Under the pieces are notes generated by a model. That model saw only the letters and a program-made list of their open reading frames with translations, was not told the DNA's origin and did not search any database. Shown here in pieces: positions 46,401 through 58,400 of a stretch of DNA of 64,000 bases. Origin of the DNA: Gordionus sp. m RMFG-2023 (lineage: Eukaryota > Nematomorpha > Gordioida > Chordodea > Parachordodidae); the NCBI RefSeq assembly GCF_954871325.1, contig NC_088776.1:31110508-31174507 (forward strand). The letters run 5' to 3'. Position numbers and translations under genes: made by a program. How positions within the stretch are numbered: the first letter of the stretch is position 1; each line of letters begins with the position of its first letter.

Positions 46401-49400
46401 TATAAATTGTGTTGAATGGTGAATTAAAAATTAATTTATCGCTTTGAATAACGTTTTGATTGTAATTGGGTAAACTGTATTTGGATTGAAGTTTCACTTT
46501 GTTATCAATAGAAGAGCTTGGTGAGACGGCGAATTTATCGGGGTATTCGTTCATTATTTTATTTCCCGTTTGCTTTAGACTATTGTTGTGTCTAAATTTG
46601 AAGTGCTCGAATGAAGGACCTTTTTTGGAGTCAACCAAAGAAAGTGTTTGCTGATGGGAAGTAACTTTTAAATGGTTGTTAGTTGTTTGGTTAAAACATA
46701 GGTTTTGCTTGTTACACTGGTCATTATTAAATAAGGCTGGTGAAGTTTGAAGCGAGAAAGTCCTGCAGAGAGCTTTTTTGCCTATAAAAAATAATATATA
46801 AGTTGTAAATTATGCATCATAAACAAAATTCCATTAAAACATGGCCAGTTATCGATTGGCTATTAAATCTATTTAATCCTCAAATTTGGTCTTGCAATAA
46901 GCAATTTCTAAAAAGTCTGAAATAACGGCCTTGGATTCATGATATGAGTATATTTAAGAAAACCTATTTTTTCTTTTAGTAAAAATTTTTCCATTTCTTT
47001 CATAGCTTGAACGGCTTGCTTTTCGGTAACCTGTTTACGAGATTTGCTTTTTTTCTCTGGATGATCGAATTTACATTTGCTACCGTAAGTACATTTGGGA
47101 CCTTCATTTTTTTATAATAATCAAGAAATGATTATATTTTTAGTTTTAAATTAATGCTGTTATTTAAATTTTGTTAAAATTTCATATTAGAAGATATTTT
47201 TTACCGGTTTAAACTTTAAAAATGAATCGATTAAGATTTTAGCCAAAATAATATAATGTAAGCCTCAAGATATAACAAATAGAGGTCCAAACTTTTCTGA
47301 CACCTATGAGCAAAATCTCCAGGCTTACATAATATTATTTTAGCTAAAATCTTATTCGGGCCGTGTTTAAAAATCGATATAAATCGGGTCGTTTAGCAAC
47401 ACTATTTGTCACAATACTGAAAATAAATAGAGATTAATTAAAAATGTATATTTCATAGATTTATTTTTAACATGCGTGCCATCCAATAGTGCCAAAAAAA
47501 TATAATTCTGATTTTTTGAAATTAAGCGAAATTTATTTAAACAAATTTCCTAATGTGAGGACCTCGTGAATTGATTAATTACCATATGGGCAAACAGGTA
47601 AAACTATATCTTTTTTTTCTTGACTTTGTTGTAAATTAGGAGACAATGGGGTTGATGTAAGATTGCACAAAAAGTCATCTATGTTGGGTCCATTTCTACC
47701 CAATGGATCATCCGGAGGCATAAATCTTAACATATTTGAATTAAAGAAAATATCTATTTCATTGCAACAAATTTTAATAAAACATATTTCAATAAAAAAT
47801 TCTGTACAAAACGATTGTATTAATGTTACTACTTTCAATCGCTTATTCCATTTAATTTAATTAAAGAATATACTTGTCATTGATGAAGGTGTACATGAGG
47901 AGCCTTTTTTCGATGACCCTTGCAAAACATGGCGATTCCATAGCTAGATCTCTATAGTTATCATTGGAGACTATTATGCCGTCCATTTCAAGGGCAAACT
48001 TGATAATGTATCTATTGTATTTGTAGTCGTGAATAAAAATGAGAGCATTTCAATCTTAAATATTAATTTTAATTTTATTAGAGTTATATAATTTCCTATA
48101 ATTTTAATTTTTAGTATTTCTATTTTGCTTAAATAATTTTATTTTACACAATTTTTGAAGAAAAAGAAAAGTTTGTTTCCTAACTAATTTATGATACCAT
48201 CTTGAGAGTTGAGTAAGTCTTAGAAATAAGAAACTAGATATAGATAGCTTTTCTTTCTTTCTTTCTTAGATACAAATTTCTTTTACGAAATAAGAGTCAT
48301 AAAGTCGATGAGGAGGTCAATATAACCTCTTGGTTCATAAAAATCAGTATTATCGTTTTCCTAACCAACTGTAAAAATATTCTGTTACCCAATAAGGGTA
48401 GAAATGGAGAGATTTATGGACTATATCTAAACGAATTATTCGTTGGGTCGATTCGTATTTTACGAACACGAATAACAAAATTATTGATTAGAAAATTCAA
48501 ATCGAATACAAATAAGGAACAAATAATTCGTATTTTCCAAAAAATTTGTAAATATTGAAAATTATTCTCAAGTATTAACATGTTCCTTAAGGAACTCTTT
48601 TTTTTACTCACATCTATAAATCACTTTTTTAAATTTTAATAATCATTTTTTCATATTTGAAAATTTTTTTGAAGAATTAATTTTCGAATCTAATATTGAT
48701 AAATCAAATCGAAAGGTTTTATTATTCTCATTCCATGGCACACCTACCAAAAAAACACGACACACGGTCGAACCCTTTTAATTTAGATGAACATTCGTAT
48801 ATAAACTAAGGGCCATTCCATGTCAAATCGATCGAAAAAGGCACATTTTCAGCCGACCCCATTTAAAATTGTTAAAAATTTCTGGAATTATTTAGATAGG
48901 TATATAAATGAGAAATTCGTTTATTTTAGCTCGCTAGCACACCTGGTTCCCGAGATATAGGGGTTCAAAAGTGCAAAAAAGAGCCATTTTGGAATCTGTA
49001 AAATTCTTAAAATGCTTATATCTCAAAAACTATTTATAGTAAAAAAATGTATAATATATCATATTGTAAATAAAAAAAATATCTAAAGGACTATCATAAA
49101 ACAATAAAAATTGGCGCCAATTTGAGTCTTTAACTTCCGGTTTACCTCTCTTGCTTCACCTGTATTTTTTAAGCAAAAAAGGTAGTTTGTTTTCGAAAAT
49201 TTTTTTTTGCTTTTTATTTAGACACTTTTTATAAATATATATACTATGTCAAAACCTTGGCGACGCCATCGACTTTTCTGAAATTTACATTTTTACCAAA
49301 AATTGAAGAAAAAGGTAGATGGCGCTAATGGTTGGAAAATATTATTCTTAAGGAAAATGAAAATATTGATACGTTTATAAGAAATGTGATAAAATTTTCC

Positions 49401-52400
49401 AATTCTGCCTCCCCCCCCCACCATCCTTAAAATGTTTTACATTTTTTAGACCTCTACTTTGCTACTATAGCGAATGACTTATTAGCTCGATAATGTACAA
49501 CAGCTGCAGTAAAAACGAATATTTTATTAGGCATATTATCGATTTTTCAAAATAAACTGTTTAAAACGATCTCTCTTTCTGCGTAATATTTTTAACTTGT
49601 CCGTTCATTAATTTTAAATAATTCAACCCGTCTGCACTTATTATTTTATCGTCTGTCCACCAATAACATTATGGATTTGGAGAGTGCAAAAACATATATT
49701 CTATGTGCAGATCAATTAAAATTTTATTCTATATCACAGATGGGCGTACCAAATATTAAAATGTTGCAACCCATTTAATCTACAGAGACATGCTTATTAT
49801 CGCGAGAATCTAAGAAAGATTCTACCCTGGATGACCCAAAAAAATTTACCATTCAATTTAGATATATTAATATGCTTTTCATGCCGACAAAAATTAGCAA
49901 ACATTCCTTAAACTTCAAATGACAATGTAGATATTGATTCTCCCCCTCATATAATTAATCAAGAGGCTATTGATAATATTAATATATCCCTACAATCAAA
50001 TGGGGAATCTCTCATTAAAAGAAAACGCTTATGGGAAAAGAAATATTCGAAGAAAAAAATATCTAGAGTAAAAAAAAGTTTTAACGACTAAAATTAAATC
50101 ATTATCTTCATCAGATGAAAAATTCGATGAAATTCTAGATATCTTAAAAATTAAAAAATTATATGAAAGATATTTATTATTGGAAATTTGTTACATTAGT
50201 AAGTGTCTAATGGGCATTTGCCCACTCTGCTCCTCAGTTTAATTAGTATATTTAATAGAAATTCAAAATATTTTAGTATAAAAGGTGAAAATATCCGGTT
50301 ATTGATAAGTTAGCAGCAAAATGTTAACCATAATCTGTAATTTCATAAAGCGCCATCTATTTTTCATCAATTTTTAGAGTCGATAGCGTTGCCAAGGTTT
50401 TGTTATCGTATATATATTTAGCAAAGGTGTCTAAATAAAAAGCAAAAAAAAATATTCGAAAACAAACTCCTTTTTTTGCTTAAAAACACTGGTAAAGCAA
50501 AATATAAACCGGAGGTTAAAGGCTAAAATTGGCGCCAATATTTATTGTTTTTTGATAGCTCTTTAGAGATTTTTTTTACCTACAATTTGATATATTCTAT
50601 ATTATCTTACTATAAATAGTTTTTGAGATATAAGCATTTTAAAAAATTTTACAGATTCCAAAGTGGCTCTTTTTTGCACCTTTGAGTCCTTATATCTCGG
50701 GAACCAAATGTGCTAGCGAGCTAAAATAAACGGCTTTCTCATTTTCTTAACTATCTAAATTATTCCAGAAATTTTTAACAATTTTAAAAGGGGTCGGCCG
50801 AATCGTGATCGATTTGATGTGGAATGGCCCCTAAGGTTCTTGTAATCTATAATTGGGCAAAATTTTAGCCTGCTAGCTTTTATACTTTTGAAAATATTTA
50901 AGGTCAAAGTATTAAAAAAAATGCCTTTTTTGCAAGTGCCTTTAATTATTAAATTAATGATTGATTTACACAAATATCTATAATATTTATAAAAGCCGTG
51001 TCACACTCATAGTGTCATAATTTATAATATATATTTAAAAAATCATGAATTTTGAAAAACGCCTGTGGTCTAATCGGCAAGCGCGTCGCTTACAAATCTG
51101 ATGGCCTTGGGTTCGAATCCAGCAAACATCATTTTTTTTTCTTAATCCAACTTGGTTTTTTATTTTCTTAATCCAACTTGGTGGTTCCGTCCATTGGGAT
51201 GGGCATTAACTAAATTCCCATTGGGCCTGAAAATGTTGTCATTTGCAGACCTCTGGTGGTAAATGCATGGGAAATTAAAAGTGGCAGACGCATATCACTT
51301 ATAAATGGATTCTTTGGTAGAGGTAAAATCCATTATGATCTGCTGTTTCGATGTCATCCTAACTAGAGATCTTTAATGGGCAAGTTGTGATGCACCTGCC
51401 TGCTCATTTATATAATAATTTTGTTTAACTTACCTATCCAATGTTTAAAAATTACTACATTGGTTGATTTGGCTCTTTATGTATTATTTTAATGTTTTTT
51501 ACTTAAACTTATAAATTATGAAATACAAAATAATATCTAATAATAAATAGAAGTCAGTTGTTTGCCTGAAATATATTTCAAATTCACCTACCCATTGTTT
51601 TAAAGATATTTTTTAACCCTCCCAATCACCAACCCAATATTTTTCAGTTTATCCATAGAATAGGCGGATTTAAGTTAGGTAAAAAAAACTTTAATCTAGC
51701 AAGAATAATTTTTTTAGGTTTTAAATTGCAAATGAATGTATAAAAATTCATTTAGGAATATATTTTTATTGAGCACAAAAATACAGTTTACAGATTTTAT
51801 GTAATTAATATAATAAAAATTTATATGTTTCGATTATATATTTATATTAAAGGTAAAAGATATATCAGACCTGTAGGTACCATTTGCACAGCCCGCCCTG
51901 AATTTTGTTTTAAAATAATTTTTGCCATGGCCCGGTCTGGATTTTTTTTCAATTTTTATAGATAATAATGGCTATGTAAAATATACAGCCCGACCTGGGT
52001 ATCTTTAAAATTTTTAGGCCCACCCCGGGTATATTTAAAAAATTAAAATAAGGCATAACCCCTGTACCTATATCAAAATATATATTTCTTATAATAAAGA
52101 TCATCTTGAAGAATGGATCCATATGAGGAGTGCTTTGTGGCTTCCATTGTTAATAAAAAAACCTTCAGGAAAGATCCATTCTTACAATCTAATAAATATT
52201 TGTATTTATATGATTACTAGCTGATGTCCCACAAGAATGACAATGAATTAGTATTCTCCTTAATTTGATGTTGGATAAATCAGAAATAAGCCTATATGAG
52301 AGTGAATCAGAAATTTACCGTATTTTAATGATGAATAAATCAGGAATAAGCATATATGAGGTGTGAATCAGAAATTTACCGTATTTTGATAATGAATTAA

Positions 52401-55400
52401 GGTAAAACGTGTGCCCCCTTCTGAATCCTTTCGTCAGAATATATGACATGTGGGCTGAATAAAGGAGCTATTTTGAATAAACAGGAAATTTGGTATAAAA
52501 ACAATTTATGAAATGTTCACGAAATTTACTATTGAAAGCATTTTTAAAGTCTACTTTGATAATAGCCAGGTTAGGAGGGGGATCTTTGGATATAATACAA
52601 ATGGCATGTGAAGCTATTTTGCCTTCTCCTTTAACACCAAATCCTAAATGATATATAAACTTAATAAATTAAAACCCTGGGTCTTGACCCCATGGCAATT
52701 ATTTTTGCTAATAATCTTCTAAATAGCTCATCGCAATGAGGTGGATACCATCACAGTGTTTATGAGATAATCAGGTTTGCCCCCATAATTGATTCGAATC
52801 TATGATGGCAGGTCTTTTTTTAAAGGAGTATCTAGGAAGATTTTAAAAGCATTTAAATGATTCTTTGAGATGAATGTAGAATAAGAAGTTAGAGAGCAAA
52901 AACCATTGCATCTGAATGTGGAAAATTTGTTAAAAGAATTGATAAATATCATAACTAACAAATCATTTTTTTTTATTCCATATTTTCCATAATATATTTG
53001 TCCTTTTCTCTAAAAATTTATAGAAATCTTGGAAGAATGAATATGGATAATCTATTCCTCTCATTTGACTATTCTGATTCATCCATCGTCATTTGATGGT
53101 AAAATTTATTATTTATCCATAAGGAGAAAATTCTAATTCCCCGTCATTCTTGACGGGCTATCATAGTATATAACAATCTAATATCAAAATAAAGAATATG
53201 TTTTATCATTAGAAAGTAAAAGTAATTATTCAAAAATTTTAGACCTTTTATTCCCAGAATAAAATTTAAAATCTTAAGAATTAAAAATGGGTAAAACCGA
53301 TAAACATTACTATTACCATTCCATCTGAGTAGAAAAATATTTTAGTGGTGCCTATACGATTTCATAAGCAAATTCGATAAAAACTATTAAAATGAAAAAT
53401 ATACATAGTATAAAAGTAGCTCTTCTGTTGGATAGGAACGTTATAGATATATAAAAATAATCAAATAAAGACATTATTAGAATATTATGCTAATCAAAAT
53501 TAAACGCCATATATAGTATAAATATATTTTTTCATTTTTTATTAGTTTTCATCGATTTTGGTAAACAAATCATTTAGAGCCCATCTAATTTTTTTTATAC
53601 ACATATAGAATGGTGATAGTAATGTTTATCTAAAGTTTTATAAAATCGGGTTTACCCAATTTTCTTTATGATATTTTAAATTTTATTCTGGAAATAAGAT
53701 GTGTAGATATTTATAAAAATAATTTTTTAATTTAATTTTCTAAAAAAAAGTATATTCTTTATTTTGATACTAGATTTATTGGGTATTTTTAATCAATCAT
53801 TAAATTAATATATACATACACTCGCAAAAAAGGCAATTTTAGTTTTACATGCTTTGACTTTAGTAGATATCTCCAAAGGTATAAAAGCTAGGAGGGCAAA
53901 ATTATTCCCAAGTATAGATTAGAATCTTAGTTTATATACGAATTTTCACATGTGTCAACCGAACCGTGATTGATTTTACGTAGAATGACCCATAATTATT
54001 CGATTCGAAAAGAATAATGCAAATATTCGATTCATATTTTTGTAGATGTAGTATATACCAACTAACAGAAATACATAAAAAAATACCATGCATATATATA
54101 TGTTAAATATTTCAACAAGTAGAAAGATAATTTAAAATAAATGATATCCATATCCAAAATTTTGTTAAATTATCTAAAACACTAACAAAAACATGATATT
54201 TTGACGACTATAATAAAATAATCTTATTATATCATTTATATAAATGTAATTTTAAAAAAAGAAACATAAACATAAAAAAAAAATTTTAAACAAAAAGGAA
54301 AGTAAAACAATAAAATTACTGAAGAATAGACGGAAAAAAAATATTAAAAGTCAAATAATAAATTTTAAAAATAAAAAAGTATCTGTATCTTATATCAAGG
54401 AAATGAAAAAAAATTCTTGAAACATAGTATCTACAGATATAAGTATCTCATCAAAAATGTGAAAAGATAGAGTACAAGATACAAAACGCCGTATTGCACA
54501 ACTCTTTCATACCTTTATATTATTAATTTATTATTTATAGCAAAAATGTACCTATCATCGTAACAAATGATTCTTTTGTATTTGGGCTTAGTATTCGACT
54601 TTTTGCAATCATCTGGCTCTGGCATATCTTCCGAGAAGTTTGATTCAGAATTCACATCGTCAAAGACTAACACTTTTCGGGATGGAGTGAAGACTAATTT
54701 TTTCTCATTTTCTAATCGATACAATATCTCCTGATCTAATTTTTTTTATATAATACTACGTATAAGATATAATTTTTTGATAAATTTCAAGCCAATTTAA
54801 AAACAGTATAATGTCATTCCAAGTCAAAAAAGCAAGAAAATCGAGATTATCGGCTTACCCCTTTCAATTTCGATAAAAAAAAATCTGTAGGCACATTATA
54901 TGTTATAGTTATATCAAAAAAGAAATTTTAGCTCATTAGCAATTATATTACTTGAGATAATGGGGATTAAAAGTACAGAAATTAGTTATTTTTGCCTTTT
55001 ATTAATGTTAAATAATTAGTTTTAAATTAAAGGCTAAATTAGTTAAAATATTGAAAATATTGAATCTATATTAATAACAAGTCAATAATTGATAATTAAG
55101 GAGAAACCATTAAAATTAATTTTTTTTGAAAATTTGGATTTTGTCCAGTCTTTTTGACCTGGACATTTCTGTCCATGATTGATATTTAAAATAGTCCTCG
55201 ATTTTTGAATATAGTTGCTCTCAATTCATTCCAGATTTAAATTATCGAATATTGAAATATTTGTGATTTATTTAAAGCTTGATTTATACTCAGATTTATC
55301 AGTTGAAGATAACCCCATGCGAGAGAAGTACAAAATATAAGAATAAATTATTATAAGGAGGAATGTTTAAAAAATATATATTAACAAGGAAAATATAATA

Positions 55401-58400
55401 TTTATAATTATAAAATATATTTTGACAAATTTAATAATTAACCTATATAATTAAATATTTTTTACATTATACATATGTGTAAACATCTTTGGATTAGAGG
55501 GTGTCCTGTCCTGACCATGAATTTCACTTTAATAAAGATTAAATGGCGTCTGAAATCCGGAGGTTACGTTTTTAAAAATATTATATTATATAAAAAAATT
55601 AATTCGACAATATTATCCTTCGTTTGAAAATAAATAAAATATTAGCTGAAAACATGCCTCAAAAATCGCCTTGAAAAAACGTTTGGAAATGTCCTAAAAG
55701 AAAAAAAAAAATTATGAGACGATAACCAGGAATGTGAACACCCTCGTATTTTGCTTAACCCAAACTCGGATCATTTTTTAAATTGGAGGATTCAAGGGTT
55801 CTAAGCATCAAAAAAAAATATTAAAATTTTTTTTTCCCCAATTCATGAAAAGATTGCTAATTAAAAACAGTTATATAGCATCTATAAATAAAGAGAAATT
55901 TAAAAAAATAAAATCTCAAACAAAGAGGTTGTATAATAATGAGACGTCCGCAAATCGGACTTATCTCTAATATTTAAAATGACCTAGAAGAAAATTTAGA
56001 TGTATATTTACAAAAATTAAATAGGTTAAATAAAAATATTGACGATATAATTATGAGTGAGGAATCTAACTAAATGAAATAACATAAGATAATAATAATC
56101 CTACCAAGTGTGCAATAACAAACGTGTAATCAATGCTTTATATGTCTGTGAGACTCTTTGACGCTGATCTAGGGTTGGTCACGTAATTTGAAAAACTTAA
56201 CGATACCTTTATTTAGAAGATTTAACGGTTACAAAAAGCTTTTCGTTACATTTAAAAAAATAAATGATAAATGGGAAAATGCCTAATGAATTTTATTGAT
56301 CCTTTGTAAAGTCCAAAAAAGGCTGTATATTAAATTATTGATGTAAACTAGTTAATTAATGTCTTATTGTCTAATTTATTAATAACAATCAAGGATTATC
56401 ATTTTAAGCATTCGGCAATGGACTAATTTTTAAATAAAAAATAATTTTAGTCTCTTGTTTGTATCTATTAAATTTGCCAATGAAAATAAGGGAGCCGAGG
56501 AAGGCTAAAATAAAATTGCAGCGAATACATATTTATTCGATTATTGAATATTAATTCTGCATATTGATTTCAAATGATAAATTGTGAAGATATAGGATTG
56601 CCTCAATTTCTCCTTAATAATTTTATAGATTTAAAGTTGAAAAAATAACAATTTCTGGAAAAACATATTGATGGTAACATATTTTATCATTAATTTATAT
56701 TTGAATTTGTAAGAAATTACCAATATTTTAATCACTAGACTTAATAAAATATATGAAACTTAAAATATCCTTATATAACTCCTAGAATAAATATTATTTT
56801 TACAATCCTGGGGTGCATATTATAGGGTAAAAGAGTCTCAAACATATAAGGTTATTATTATCTTGTATTATTTCATTTAGACATCTCAATCTCATAAATT
56901 ATATCGTCAGTATTTTCATTTAACCTGACTATTTAATTTTTATAAATACGGGCAAATAAAGATCGTAATTTGTCACTGGATACATTTATATTTTCTTCAA
57001 GGTTTTAAATACACCTTTGATATTTATTTTATTTATATGCTTCGATACCCATATTGCAAATTCTTTATAAGCTCTTTATTCGCAGAAAATCTTTCTGTCA
57101 AACAATTTGATCAATTATAGAACGAAATACTTCAACAGTTATAGATGTCCATCGGATCTTAGGACGTTTCATCTCTATACAACCTCCTTTTTCGACTTTT
57201 TACTTCTTAATATTTCTTTTTATTTGTAGATGCTATATTTTAATCCTTTTCATTCAAAATTGTAGTTATATTTATAACTATATTTTGAATGATTGGCACC
57301 CTCAATCATTTTTCAAACTGATAAAATAACTTTTTTAGTCTGAGATTATAACAAGAACTGCTCAATTATTTCAAATTTTCTCAAAATTTTTTTTGAATTT
57401 GCAATTCTCAATGAGGTTCTCGCCTCAAACGATTTATTATTAATTATCTATAGCCCATTTAATCGAGACTTCGCCATATAACTTTAAGGCTCCATGTGCC
57501 CACTATTTTGTTTCTCCTATTTTTTGGCGCATTGACGGCTTACTTTGGACAGATAAATTATTTGCAAGGATGGAGCGTCCATTCATTTATTTGATTCATC
57601 TAATGAGCGATGTCTTGTTTACTATATATTTGTTCATTAGTTACTTATTTCCTTTTTTAAAAACTTAAATCTAATTTTACCTGCATAGCATTAATTATTT
57701 TATAAACGGTTGCCTTTGACAACAGTTATTAGAGAACCTCTTCCCTTGAATTTTGATTTATCGGAATGTTTCAGTTCTTTTCTAGGTTTCCTCTTAAAAA
57801 TAACCTTCTTAAGTAGTCTCTATATTTTTATCATTTTTAACATAATTCTTATCATCCTATTCACATGATTTAAATTTTCAAAATTTCCATGGTGGTTTGA
57901 TCCTTTGTAGGATACATTGTTACATAATATCTCAATCAAATATATGTCCTGCTACATGGATATTATTGCAAATCTGTCGTTCTTCTCATTTATTATTTTA
58001 AAGCCAATTAAATTCTATTTTAATAAGGAATTAAAAATGTAAATTATCAAAATTTTATTTAAACGTATACGGATTGTTTTATTTTAAATGATAAAAAAAA
58101 CTTATAATAGTATGATCTATAAAAAAGAGATATAGTAAAACAAATCTTAAAAATATATGAATATGAAAAGTCATAACTTATATGATAAAAAAATATAATA
58201 TTGCCCTCTTTTTTCTGATCAGCCTCAAAAATCGACATTTTCTCGCGGCCTCGTAGGCAAAATGCCCACTTGGTCTTATGACCAATCCGCCTCTGAGCGT
58301 AGGCCTTTAAGCTTATTTATAAATAAAATATACTATAAAATTATAATTAACCTAGTATTTTAAATATAAGTTCAGTAAAAAAAAACTTCGTATCGAGGTC

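Noticed and set aside
51060-51128. Functional tRNA gene
   Set aside because: A- and B-boxes are good, but acceptor, T-stem and anticodon stem do not pair; a SINE or pseudogene is more likely.
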